The notes beneath the pieces are model-generated. The model was given only the letters and a program-made list of their open reading frames with translations. It made no database searches and was not told the DNA's origin. 64,000 nt of DNA from JADFRG01 sp964590515. GTDB lineage: Bacteria > Chloroflexota > Anaerolineae > Anaerolineales > E44-bin32. Position 1 is the first letter of the stretch. Each line of letters starts with the position of its first letter. Shown one piece after another: positions 17,167 to 25,215 of the stretch. The translations under genes and the position numbers were made by a program. The stretch lies in assembly GCA_964590515.1 (NCBI GenBank), contig CAZPZD010000006.1:1-64000 (forward strand), read 5' to 3'.

Positions 17167-17418
17167 GTGACAAAGAAGGAAGAGAAGATCGAGGTCGACG
17201 GCATCGTGGTCGAGGCCCTACCGGCGACTCAGTTCCGGGTGGAGCTGGACAACGGGCATAAGGTGCTGGCTTACCTTTCTGGAAAGATGCGCCGGCACTA
17301 CATTCGCATCCTGCGTGGCGACCGGGTCCGGGTCGAGCTATCGCCGTACGATCTCACCCGGGGTCGAATTGCCTACCGGTTCAAGAAGGGCGGCAAGGTG
17401 ATCGAGGAGACTCGCTAG
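17167..17418 (+). CDS. infA: Translation initiation factor IF-1
   Basis: Eighty-three residues forming one OB-fold: EVDGIVVEALPATQFRVELD, GHKVLAYLSGKMRRHYIRIL and GDRVRVELSPYDLTRGRI (in parts) match IF-1, which sits in the ribosomal A site during initiation. A short basic tail follows. The GTG start at 17167 lies 2 bases after the rpsU stop, so it is coupled. The usual infA neighbour genes (secY, map, rpmJ) are absent, so this is either a relocated or a second copy. Confidence 0.95.
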   Translation: MTKKEEKIEVDGIVVEALPATQFRVELDNGHKVLAYLSGKMRRHYIRILRGDRVRVELSPYDLTRGRIAYRFKKGGKVIEETR

Positions 17419-17456
17419 GTTCGCCACTGCTCCTTGTCTCGGTCTTAGAATCAAAA

Positions 17457-17479
17457 CCGCCCCCGCTAATCGGGGGCGG
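17457..17479. terminator. Hairpin between convergent infA and prmA operons
   Basis: CCGCCCCCG and CGGGGGCGG form a perfect 9-bp stem with a 5-base loop. On the minus strand it is followed by TTTT, so it should end the chaperone operon. On the plus strand no T-run follows, but the stem could still slow transcription from infA. Confidence 0.75.
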
Positions 17480-17498
17480 CGTGATTCCTGTTCCGGTC

Positions 17499-18374
17499 TC
17501 AGGACGGCTGGAGCAGGACTGTCCGCCAATCGTCGGTCTCCCGCACCTGCAGCTCTCGCAAATTGGCTTCAACCGCCGCCGTTCTCAGCTGGGGGAGGTC
17601 GGTGTCCAGCAATCCGGAAAGCACCAACCGACCGGTTGGGCCGACCCAGGTGGCCAGCCCGGCCTGCAGCAGGTCGATCAGAGTATCCGAACGGAGGTTG
17701 GCAACCAGCAAGTCGACCAGCTCGATCCGACCCGGTCCATCGGCCCGATACGAGCCCAGGGCCACTTTGACCTGCCTGGCAACCCGGTTGCGGCGGACGT
17801 TAAGCTGCGCCAGCTCCACCGCCTGCGGGTCGGTGTCAAGCGCCAGGACCCGCCGAGCGCCCATCCGGGCGGCGGCAATGGACAGAATTCCGGAGCCGCA
17901 CCCGAGATCCACAACCCTCTCGCCGGGGCGCAGAGTCTCCTCGATGAGCTCGAGACAATGGCGGGTTGTAGGATGGGCCCCGGTCCCGAAAGCCATCCCC
18001 GGCTCCAGCCGGACTACCAGGCGCCCCCCAGGGTCGGCGGTGCTCCAACTCGGCAGCACCATCAAGCGGCGCCCGATCGGCAGCGGGCGATACTCCCGCT
18101 TCCAGATCTCGGCCCAGTCCTGCTCGTCGACCGAACGGAAGGTGGGCGAGGGAAAGGGCTGAATCTGGCCAAGGTGCCAGAGGCCTTCTTCGAGTTCGGC
18201 TTGGCGGTCGGCGAGAGTTCCGTCGACCGGGAGCCAGGCCCGCACCAAGACCGCCTGCCCCAGGTCGTCCAATCCTTCGATGGCAACTCCGTTCGCAGCG
18301 AGACGTCCGAGCAGCTCCGCCGCGGGTTCCGCCAATTCGGCGCGGAGTCGGAGCGAGACCTCCAACCAGTTCAA
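17499..18374 (-). CDS. prmA: Ribosomal protein L11 methyltransferase
   Basis: A SAM-dependent methyltransferase of 291 residues that methylates ribosomal protein L11. An N-terminal L11-recognition domain (about 1-110) precedes a Rossmann domain with motif I VVDLGCGSGILSIAAA and the family signature FGTGAHPTT. The start is a TTG overlapping the dnaJ stop (TTGA), with GGTGG a few bases upstream. It is the last gene of the hrcA operon, an order common in Firmicutes-like and Chloroflexota genomes. Confidence 0.95.
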   Translation of the reverse strand: MNWLEVSLRLRAELAEPAAELLGRLAANGVAIEGLDDLGQAVLVRAWLPVDGTLADRQAELEEGLWHLGQIQPFPSPTFRSVDEQDWAEIWKREYRPLPIGRRLMVLPSWSTADPGGRLVVRLEPGMAFGTGAHPTTRHCLELIEETLRPGERVVDLGCGSGILSIAAARMGARRVLALDTDPQAVELAQLNVRRNRVARQVKVALGSYRADGPGRIELVDLLVANLRSDTLIDLLQAGLATWVGPTGRLVLSGLLDTDLPQLRTAAVEANLRELQVRETDDWRTVLLQPS

Positions 18375-19486
18375 TCCACCAGCCCGCCGATCAGGTCTTT
18401 GAGGTCATCCAGCAGGCTGCGGGCCTGAGGCTTGACCTCTGAGCCGAGGGTGAGGGCCAGCCGCTCGAAGAGCTCTCGTTGCTCGGGGGAGAGCGACTTC
18501 GGGACTTCGATCGAGATGATCACCAACTGGTCACCCCGGCCGTTGGATCTCAGGTGGGGGACGCCCTTGCCCTTGAGTCGGAAGACCTTTCCTGGCTGGG
18601 TGCCAGCGGGAACCCGCAGTTTTTCCTCGCCGTCCAGGGTCGGGACGGTGATCTCCGATCCGAGGGCGGATTGGGCAACGTTGATCGAGAGGTCAACTAA
18701 GATCTCATCCTTTCGTCGCCGAAAGTACAGATGAGGCAGGACCTGAACCACCACGTACAGATCGCCCCGCGGACCGTTGTTGGGGCCGGGCTCGCCCTCC
18801 CCGGTGACCCGAACCTGGGTTCCGTCGTCGACTCCGGCCGGAATCGGAATCTGGCGGACGACCCGTTGCTGCTCAATCCCGCTGCTGTGGCACACCCGGC
18901 AGGGAGACGAGACCACCTCGCCTCGGCCGCCGCAATTGGGGCAGGTCGTCACGTTGACCATTGAGCCCAGGAAGGTCTGCCGCACCTGGCGGACCTCGCC
19001 TGAACCGTCGCAGGTCGGGCAACGAAGGGGAGTCGTGCCTGGCTCGGCCCCCGTTCCCCGGCAGCGCGAGCAGATGTCCCTTCGGACAAACTCGATCTCC
19101 TTCTCGGCACCGAAGACCGCTTCCTGGAACTCAAGCCGCAGGTCGTAGCGCAGATCCGCGCCGCGGCGAGGGGCGCCGCGACGGCGTCGACCGCCCATGC
19201 CGAATCCGAAGAACTCCTCGAAGATGTCGCTGAATCCAAAGTCGAAATCGGTGGGCATACCCTTCAGGCCGGCATGCCCGAATCGATCGTAGGCCGCCCG
19301 CCGCTGATCGTCGGAGAGCACCCCGTACGCCTCGTTGATTTCCTTGAAGCGGTCCTCGGACCCCGGTTCGTGATTCACATCCGGGTGGTACTGTTTGGCA
19401 AGCCGGCGGTAGGCGCTGCGCAAGTCGTCGGCTGAGGCCTCCCGCCCGACCCCCAAGGAGTCGTAGTAGTCTCGCTTATCAGCCAT
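18371..19486 (-). CDS. dnaJ: Chaperone protein DnaJ
   Basis: The DnaK co-chaperone of about 371 residues from ATG 19486 (a TTG 9 bases upstream is less likely). An N-terminal J domain carries the HPD motif in KQYHPDVN. A short Gly/Phe region (FGFSDIFEEFFGFG) and four zinc-binding CxxCxGxG-type repeats follow (CSRCRGTG, CPTCDGSG, CPNCGGRG, CRVCHSSG), the last with Ser in place of the first Gly. The C-terminal substrate-binding and dimer domains complete the protein. It is separated from dnaK by 51 bases. Confidence 0.98.
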   Translation of the reverse strand: MADKRDYYDSLGVGREASADDLRSAYRRLAKQYHPDVNHEPGSEDRFKEINEAYGVLSDDQRRAAYDRFGHAGLKGMPTDFDFGFSDIFEEFFGFGMGGRRRRGAPRRGADLRYDLRLEFQEAVFGAEKEIEFVRRDICSRCRGTGAEPGTTPLRCPTCDGSGEVRQVRQTFLGSMVNVTTCPNCGGRGEVVSSPCRVCHSSGIEQQRVVRQIPIPAGVDDGTQVRVTGEGEPGPNNGPRGDLYVVVQVLPHLYFRRRKDEILVDLSINVAQSALGSEITVPTLDGEEKLRVPAGTQPGKVFRLKGKGVPHLRSNGRGDQLVIISIEVPKSLSPEQRELFERLALTLGSEVKPQARSLLDDLKDLIGGLVD

Positions 19487-19537
19487 CTGGGTCAAAAGGC
19501 CGGCGAAGGCGCAACGGTCCGCCTCCGCCCGGTTGGA

Positions 19538-21409
19538 TTAGTTCTCGAAATAATCGCGGCCAACCCCGTCTCCGGAGGAGGATCCATTCTCTCCTCCCGC
19601 GGCGCGGCCGGACTGAGCCTTTGCGGCGACCTCTCGGACCGCCGCGAGCAATTCATTGGACATCTTGCGCAGGCGGTCGGTGTCCGCCTCCTCCATTGCC
19701 TGTTCCAACAGTCGCAACTGGGCTTGGAGGTCCGCCCGAGCTCCCTCAGGGATGTGGCCTTCGTTCTGGTCGAGGACTTTGCGGGCATTGTAGAGCGCGT
19801 TGTCGGCCACGTTGCGGGCCTCGGCCCGGTCACGCCGGTCGGCGTCTTGATTGGCATGCAGCTCGGAGTCGGTGCGCATCTGCTCAACTTCGGCTTCGGA
19901 CAACCCGGAGCTGGCGGTGATCGTAATGTGCTGAGTTCGGGAGGTCGCCTTATCGGTGGCGCTGACGTTGAGGATTCCATCCGCGTCGATGTCGAAAGTG
20001 ACCTCGATCTGCGGAACTCCGCGGGGGGCGGTCGGGATTCCATCCAGCCGGAACTTGCCGAGCGACTTGTTGTCGGCCGCCATCGAGCGCTCGCCTTGCA
20101 CGACGTGGATCTCAACTTCACCCTGGTTGTCGGCCGCAGTCGAGAAAACCTGGGTCTTGCGGGCCGGGATGGTGGTGTTGCGCTCGATCAGGGCGGTCGC
20201 CACGCCGCCCAGGGTCTCGATGGATAAAGAAAGCGGAGTGACGTCCAAGAGCAGGATATCCTTCACCTCTCCGCCCAACACGCCTGCCTGGATGGCTGCC
20301 CCGACCGCCACGACCTCATCCGGGTTCACCCCCTTATGGGGCTCCTTCTCGAAAATCTTGCGCACTGCCTCCTGCACCGCCGGCATGCGGGTCATCCCTC
20401 CCACCAGAATAACTTCGTCAATCTCGGCAGCCTTGAGCGAGGCGTCTTGCAGTGCCATCGTGCAGGGGGCTATGCAGCGTTCGATCAGATCCTCGGTCAG
20501 CTGCTCCAACTTGGCTCGGGTTAAGGTCAGGTTCAGATGCTTGGGACCGGACGCATCGGCGGTGATGAAGGGCAGGTTGATCTCGGTCTGAGCCACGGTG
20601 GAGAGCTCGATCTTGGCCTTCTCGGCGGCTTCCCGCAGCCGCTGGAGCCCCTGGCGGTCCTGCCGCATGTCGATGCCCTGGTCGCGGCGGAACTCCTCCA
20701 CCACCCAGTCGATGATGCGTTGGTCGAAGTCGTCCCCGCCCAGAAACGTGTCGCCGTTGGTGGACTTGACCTCGAACACTCCGTCGCCGACATCCAGGAT
20801 CGAGATGTCGAAGGTGCCCCCGCCCAGATCGAATACCGCGATGGTCTCGTCGGTCTTACGATCCAAGCCGTAGGCCAAGGAGGAGGCAGTCGGCTCGTTG
20901 ATGATCCGCAGCACCTCCAACCCTGCGATCTTTCCGGCGTCCTTGGTCGCATTGCGCTGCGAGTCATTGAAATAAGCCGGGACTGTGATGACGGCCTGGG
21001 TTACCGCCTCCCCGATGTAAGCCTCAGCGTCGGCCTTGATCTTGGCCAGGATCATGGCCGAGACCTCGGGTGGGGCGTATTCCTTGCCTCCCATGTGAAC
21101 CCGGACATCTCCGTTGGCCGCACCGGTCACCTTATAGGGAACTACATCGAGCGCCCGTTGAACCTCCGGATCGCTGTGCTTGCGGCCCATGAAGCGCTTG
21201 ATAGAAAAGATGGTGTTGTCCGCATTGACGATCGCCTGCCGGCGGGCGACTTGGCCGACCAAACGCTCACCGGTCTTTGGATTGATCGCAACCACCGAGG
21301 GGATTAGTCGGCTGCCCTCGGAGGAAGTGATCACGGTCGGCTCGCCGCCCTCCATAACCGCGACGACCGAATTCGTGGTGCCCAGGTCGATCCCAATTAT
21401 CCGTCCCAT
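19538..21409 (-). CDS. dnaK: Chaperone protein DnaK (Hsp70)
   Basis: An ATP-driven chaperone of 623 residues. The nucleotide-binding domain has IGIDLGTTNSVVAVMEG, VITVPAYFNDSQR, FDLGGGTFDISIL and ILVGGMTRMPAV. The linker DILLLDVTPLSLSIET leads into the substrate-binding sandwich and helical lid. The C-terminus is shorter than in Escherichia coli and ends DGVGRDYFEN instead of a typical EEVD-like or EVKD tail. It lies in the CIRCE-controlled operon after grpE, 12 bases apart. Confidence 0.99.
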   Translation of the reverse strand: MGRIIGIDLGTTNSVVAVMEGGEPTVITSSEGSRLIPSVVAINPKTGERLVGQVARRQAIVNADNTIFSIKRFMGRKHSDPEVQRALDVVPYKVTGAANGDVRVHMGGKEYAPPEVSAMILAKIKADAEAYIGEAVTQAVITVPAYFNDSQRNATKDAGKIAGLEVLRIINEPTASSLAYGLDRKTDETIAVFDLGGGTFDISILDVGDGVFEVKSTNGDTFLGGDDFDQRIIDWVVEEFRRDQGIDMRQDRQGLQRLREAAEKAKIELSTVAQTEINLPFITADASGPKHLNLTLTRAKLEQLTEDLIERCIAPCTMALQDASLKAAEIDEVILVGGMTRMPAVQEAVRKIFEKEPHKGVNPDEVVAVGAAIQAGVLGGEVKDILLLDVTPLSLSIETLGGVATALIERNTTIPARKTQVFSTAADNQGEVEIHVVQGERSMAADNKSLGKFRLDGIPTAPRGVPQIEVTFDIDADGILNVSATDKATSRTQHITITASSGLSEAEVEQMRTDSELHANQDADRRDRAEARNVADNALYNARKVLDQNEGHIPEGARADLQAQLRLLEQAMEEADTDRLRKMSNELLAAVREVAAKAQSGRAAGGENGSSSGDGVGRDYFEN

Positions 21410-21421
21410 GTCTAGTTCACC

Positions 21422-22030
21422 CTATTTGGCGACCCGTACCAGGGCCGGCCGGAGCACGCGATCTCCCATTCGGTATCCCCGCTGCACGACCTCGATCACC
21501 TGACCCTCGCCGTGGCCGTCGCTCTCCTCATGTGAGAGGGCCTCGTGCAGCACCGGATCAAACGACATGCCTTCGGCGAGGATTTCCTCCACCCCTTCGG
21601 CGATAACCAGGGCGGACAACTTGCGGTAGATCAACTCAATGCCCTCGGACCAGGAAGCCGCATCGCCGTCGGAGGGGCGGTCCTTCAAGGCCCGTTCCAG
21701 ATCGTCCATGACCCCCAAGAACCTCACTAAGGTGCTGCCGGCGATCCGATCACGGGCCTCGGCCTGTTCGCGCTCGGTCCGCCTCTTGTAATTGGCAAAC
21801 TCGGCTCGGGCCCGCTGCCAACCATCGAGATACTCATCGGCCTGTGCCTGGAGGTTCTCAAGTTCGGACTGGATTGGCTGGGGGGCGACCACCGACTCCA
21901 AATCCTCGGCGGTCAATTCCTGCTCGGTCAGCTCGGCCTCGTTCGGAGCTTCCACCGGCGGACTCTCGATTTCCTGCCCGGTGCTGTCCGAATCCCCCGG
22001 CTTTGGTTTATTGTTCCCGGATTTCGTCAC
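21422..22030 (-). CDS. grpE: Nucleotide exchange factor GrpE
   Basis: The DnaK nucleotide exchange factor, 202 residues. A long acidic, disordered N-terminus (about 60 residues rich in E, P and Q) precedes the coiled-coil dimer helix (LENLQAQADEYLDGWQRAR in part, then EFANYKRRTEREQ). The beta-wing domain ends GYRMGDRVLRPALVRVAK. The GTG start at 22030 has GAGGG upstream. Confidence 0.96.
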   Translation of the reverse strand: MTKSGNNKPKPGDSDSTGQEIESPPVEAPNEAELTEQELTAEDLESVVAPQPIQSELENLQAQADEYLDGWQRARAEFANYKRRTEREQAEARDRIAGSTLVRFLGVMDDLERALKDRPSDGDAASWSEGIELIYRKLSALVIAEGVEEILAEGMSFDPVLHEALSHEESDGHGEGQVIEVVQRGYRMGDRVLRPALVRVAK

Positions 22031-22051
22031 GTTGCCCTCGTCAGGTTCTGG

Positions 22052-23089
22052 CTAGCTGGCGAATGCGTCCACTACCAGATCACTCATCAATCCCGCCACA
22101 TAGCGCACGGCGGAGATGCTGCGTCCGTAAGACATGCGGATCGGCCCCAAGACCCCTAGAGTTCCGGTTGCGTACCCGGCCGCCCCGTAGCGGGCAAGCA
22201 CCATGGAATAATCCTTGAGCTCCTCCCAGGCCCCCTCGCCGCCAATGACCACCTGCACCCCTCCGACCCCGGGGCTGAGAGCCTTGGCCAAGACCTCTTC
22301 GAGCCAGCTGTGCTCTTCCAAGAGGCGCAGTGCATTCCGGCCGCTGTCGGCGTCGGCAAACTCGGGCTGGGCCAAGACATTGGCCAATCCATCCCGATGG
22401 ATTTCGCCGGCCGAGAACTCATCGGCCCGCTGCAGCGTCTCCGCCACCAGGGATGCGATCTCCCTTCCCAACGTATCGAACCGAGAGGACTGGCCGCGAA
22501 CGCCGGAGGCGTCTTTGCGAGCGCATTGGCGGGTGATGAGCTCGGCGGTTTGGCGCAGCTGATCCTGGCGGATCACCTCCGACAGGGTCAGCATCTGTTG
22601 CCGGACGTCTCCGCCTTCCAGCACCAGCACCATAAGCACCTGGCGGCCCTGGGTCCCAATCAGCTCCAGCAGCTTGAGGGCGGCTCGCTCCGAATGAGGA
22701 GCGGTTACTAGCGAAGCGACCCGAGAATGGTGGGCTAACACCGAGGCCGCCAGCCGGACCCATTCATCGACATCGCCCCGGGCCTGGTGGAACTGGTGGC
22801 TGATCAATCGTTTCTCGCTGACCGGGAGCTCGGTATCTCCCAATAGTCGGCCGACGAAGTAGCGGTAGCCCTGCTCGGTCGGGATCCGACCAGCCGAGGT
22901 GTGCGGCTGGCGGAGATACCCGGATTCGGTCAGAGCGACCATCTCGTTGCGAATCGTGGCCGAACTCACTCCCAGGTTGTACCGCTCGACGAGTTGCTTC
23001 GAGCCGACCGGGCGGGCGTGCTCGATGTACTCGTGCACGACGAGGGCCAAAACCGTCTCCTGGCGTTCGCTCAGCAGTTCGACGCTCAT
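22052..23089 (-). CDS. hrcA: Heat-inducible transcription repressor HrcA
   Basis: The repressor of class I heat-shock genes, 345 residues, which binds CIRCE as a dimer with GroEL assistance. An N-terminal winged helix (LSERQETVLALVVHEYIE, ...VGSKQLVERYNLGVSSATIRNEM in parts) is followed by a GAF-like domain and the conserved C-terminal IGPIRMSYGR-type motif. ATG 23089 is used because the CIRCE and promoter lie directly upstream; the longer frame to 23377 would cross them. It is the first gene of the operon and represses itself. Confidence 0.97.
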   Translation of the reverse strand: MSVELLSERQETVLALVVHEYIEHARPVGSKQLVERYNLGVSSATIRNEMVALTESGYLRQPHTSAGRIPTEQGYRYFVGRLLGDTELPVSEKRLISHQFHQARGDVDEWVRLAASVLAHHSRVASLVTAPHSERAALKLLELIGTQGRQVLMVLVLEGGDVRQQMLTLSEVIRQDQLRQTAELITRQCARKDASGVRGQSSRFDTLGREIASLVAETLQRADEFSAGEIHRDGLANVLAQPEFADADSGRNALRLLEEHSWLEEVLAKALSPGVGGVQVVIGGEGAWEELKDYSMVLARYGAAGYATGTLGVLGPIRMSYGRSISAVRYVAGLMSDLVVDAFAS

Positions 23090-23100
23090 GCTATAAACTC

Positions 23101-23127
23101 TTAGCACTCTCGAAGGGAGAGTGCTAA
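23101..23127 (-). promoter_or_regulatory. CIRCE operator (HrcA binding site)
   Basis: TTAGCACTC-N9-GAGTGCTAA: both 9-base arms and the 9-base spacer match the CIRCE consensus exactly. It lies between the -10 element and the hrcA start, so it is in the 5' leader and next to the predicted transcription start. Confidence 0.98.
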
Positions 23128-23140
23128 CAACAACCTGCCC

Positions 23141-23170
23141 ATGATACCATGCGGCCGAAATTAGCGTCAA
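23141..23170 (-). promoter_or_regulatory. Promoter of the hrcA-grpE-dnaK-dnaJ-prmA operon
   Basis: Reading the minus strand: TTGACG (23170-23165), 18-base spacer, TATCAT (23146-23141), preceded by TGG. CIRCE starts 13 bases downstream. Confidence 0.75.
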
Positions 23171-23218
23171 TAGGGGGGGTGGGCTAGAGCTTCGAACGGA
23201 TTGAAATGCGATACTCAC

Positions 23219-23247
23219 TTGACATGTCTCCCGGGGGCTACTACACT
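23219..23247 (+). promoter_or_regulatory. Promoter of the thioredoxin gene
   Basis: TTGACA (23219-23224), 17-base spacer, TACACT (23242-23247). The start codon is 32 bases further on. Confidence 0.8.
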
Positions 23248-23278
23248 GCCCGGCCGTAAATCCCAGGCCGATCATTCG

Positions 23279-23614
23279 ATGGCGACTATCCCTGAACTGA
23301 CCGAGGACGCGTTCCAAGCAGAAGTCCTGGATGCCAAAGTGCCGGTTGTCGTCGACTTTGGCGCGGAATGGTGCCATCCCTGCAAGCAGCTCGACCCGGT
23401 CATCGAGGAGCTTGCCGAGGAATGGACCGGGAAAGCAAAGTTCTTGAAACTCGACGCGGACACCAGCATCGACACCACGATGCGCTACCAGGTTTTCGGC
23501 CTACCAACGCTGATCCTCTTCAAAGACGGCGAGCCGAGAGAGCGCCTCACCGGCTACCAGCCGAAGCACCGGATCATCCACCATTTTGGCCCCTACCTAG
23601 ACCAAGAAGGCTGA
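23279..23614 (+). CDS. trxA: Thioredoxin with WCHPC active site
   Basis: A cytoplasmic thiol-disulphide oxidoreductase of 111 residues, normal thioredoxin size. It has the fold signatures VVVDFGAEWCHPCKQLDPVI, LKLDADTSIDTTMRYQV, the cis-Pro in FGLPTLILFKDG and the C-terminal glycine turn. The active site is WCHPC instead of the usual WCGPC; the residue between the cysteines tunes redox potential, so this may be more oxidising than a standard TrxA. ATG 23279 is chosen because the promoter lies within the longer frame. It is divergent from the hrcA operon and appears to be a single-gene unit. Confidence 0.92.
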   Translation: MATIPELTEDAFQAEVLDAKVPVVVDFGAEWCHPCKQLDPVIEELAEEWTGKAKFLKLDADTSIDTTMRYQVFGLPTLILFKDGEPRERLTGYQPKHRIIHHFGPYLDQEG

Positions 23615-23672
23615 CCCAGGTACCCATCCGCGGGCGCCGCATTCGTCGTGGCCCTGATCCGGAACATTCGGA

Positions 23673-23701
23673 TTGACAGGTTCCGGCGCGCCGCGTATTC
23701 T
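23673..23701 (+). promoter_or_regulatory. Promoter of trpS
   Basis: TTGACA (23673-23678), 17-base spacer, TATTCT (23696-23701); leader about 14 bases to ATG 23722. Confidence 0.75.
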
Positions 23702-23721
23702 TGGGTCGGCGGACACCCTCG

Positions 23722-24723
23722 ATGGACCGAAAAAGGATTCTCACTGGAGATCGCCCGACCGGGCAATTGCACCTCGGTCACTACGTCGGTTCGTTGGCGA
23801 ATCGGCTGCGCCTGCAAGAAAGCCACGAGTGCTTTTTCCTCATCGCCGACCTGCACACCCTCACTACTCGGCCCGAGAAGGACTACATTCGGCAGGTGGG
23901 CGAATTCGTACGGGAGATCGTGCTCGATTACCTGGCTGTCGGGATCGACCCGGAGCACAGCGTGATCTTCGTTCAGTCTGGGGTCCCCGAAACTTTCGAG
24001 CTGAACCTGATTTTCGAGATGTTGATCACCGTTCCGCGCTTGGAGCGGCTGCCCAGCCTCAAGGACATGGCGCGGGCCGAGAACCTCGAGGCGATGCCTT
24101 TTGGCTTGCTCGGTTATCCCGTTCTGCAGGCGGCAGATATCCTGCTGCCCCGCGCCAGCCTCGTCCCGGTCGGCAAGGACAACGAAGCCCATGTGGAGGT
24201 CAGTCGTGAGATTGCCCGCCGTTTCAACCGTCTCTACGGCGAGGTATTCCCGATTCCGGAGGCACTGATCGGGGAGGTCCCTACCTTGGTCGGGACCGAC
24301 GGCCAAGCCAAGATGAGCAAGTCGCTGAACAATGCGATCTTCCTGGCCGACGATCCCAAAACTGTCGAAACGAAAGTGATGCGGATGTACACCGATCCCA
24401 AAAGAGTTTCAGCCGACATCCCCGGCACGGTGGAGGGCAACCCGGTCTTTGCTTACCACGATGCCTTCAATCCGGATAAGGCCGAAGTGGTCGACCTGAA
24501 AGAGCGGTATCGGAAGGGCAAGGTTGGAGATGTGGAGGTCAAACGGAAGCTGGTTCTAGCCTTGAATCAGTTTCTGACTCCGATCCGAGAACGCCGGGCT
24601 CAGTTCGATCGCCCGACAGTGGAGCAGTTGCTCGCAGAAGGGACCCGGCGCGCCCGCCGGGAGGCCGAGGAGACCATGCGCCTGGTGCGAGACGCGATGG
24701 GCCTGTATCGGCCGATCGGCTGA
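23722..24723 (+). CDS. trpS: Tryptophanyl-tRNA synthetase
   Basis: A class I synthetase of 333 residues, normal size. The HIGH-equivalent is GQLHLGHYVGSL, preceded by the TGDRPTG stretch. The signature KMSKS loop is present as QAKMSKSLNNAI. The central FGLLGYPVLQAADILLP is a strong family marker. ATG 23722 follows the predicted transcription start by only 14 bases with no ribosome site, so initiation is near-leaderless. No trp attenuator or T-box is visible. Confidence 0.98.
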   Translation: MDRKRILTGDRPTGQLHLGHYVGSLANRLRLQESHECFFLIADLHTLTTRPEKDYIRQVGEFVREIVLDYLAVGIDPEHSVIFVQSGVPETFELNLIFEMLITVPRLERLPSLKDMARAENLEAMPFGLLGYPVLQAADILLPRASLVPVGKDNEAHVEVSREIARRFNRLYGEVFPIPEALIGEVPTLVGTDGQAKMSKSLNNAIFLADDPKTVETKVMRMYTDPKRVSADIPGTVEGNPVFAYHDAFNPDKAEVVDLKERYRKGKVGDVEVKRKLVLALNQFLTPIRERRAQFDRPTVEQLLAEGTRRARREAEETMRLVRDAMGLYRPIG

Positions 24724-24763
24724 GGCCTGCGCCCTGGGCAACCGGTCCAGCGGACCCCTGGGG

Positions 24764-24769
24764 TATAAT
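24764..24769 (+). promoter_or_regulatory. -10 element before the B12-subunit/meaB/prs gene group
   Basis: TATAAT preceded by GGGG; no matching -35. The start codon of the next gene is 24 bases downstream. Confidence 0.5.
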
Positions 24770-24792
24770 CTGCGCCGCTCGCCGAAAACTCC

Positions 24793-25215
24793 ATGGCTCA
24801 GCCCAAGCTTCGCGTTCTGATCGCCAAACCCGGATTGGACGGCCACGATCGCGGGGCCAAAGTGATCGCCCGGGCGCTGCGCGACGCGGGGATGGAAGTG
24901 ATCTACACCGGGCTCCGCCAGACGCCGGAAATGATTGCCGAAGCCGCGCTGCAAGAGGACGTGCACATCGTGGGGCTCTCAATCCTCTCCGGAGCCCACT
25001 TGACCCTGGTGCCTCGAATCATGGAGCTACTCAAGCAGCAAGGGCAGGAGCGAATCCGGGTGATGTTGGGGGGGATCATCCCCGACGAAGATCGTCCGAA
25101 GCTGGAATCCATGGGGGTGGCCGGGATTTTCGGGCCGGGCACCAGCACTGCGGCCATCGTCGAAGCCTTCAGCCGGGCGGTCGAGCCCCAGGAGCTGAGG
25201 GCCGCGGAGGGATGA
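24793..25215 (+). CDS. Cobalamin-binding subunit of methylmalonyl-CoA mutase (or related acyl-CoA mutase)
   Basis: A 140-residue stand-alone B12-binding domain. The base-off/His-on signature is visible as KPGLDGHDRGAKVIARAL (DxHxxG), then the glycine-rich VGLSILSGAHL and VMLGGIIP loops that cradle the nucleotide tail. Such subunits pair with a separate catalytic TIM-barrel subunit to convert methylmalonyl-CoA to succinyl-CoA or isobutyryl-CoA to butyryl-CoA. The catalytic subunit is not in this window. The next gene, meaB, overlaps by 4 bases (ATGA) and supports a mutase role. Confidence 0.9.
   Translation: MAQPKLRVLIAKPGLDGHDRGAKVIARALRDAGMEVIYTGLRQTPEMIAEAALQEDVHIVGLSILSGAHLTLVPRIMELLKQQGQERIRVMLGGIIPDEDRPKLESMGVAGIFGPGTSTAAIVEAFSRAVEPQELRAAEG

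Noticed and set aside
22052..23377. 441-residue version of HrcA starting at 23377
   Set aside because: It would run through the CIRCE and promoter and add a non-family N-terminus.
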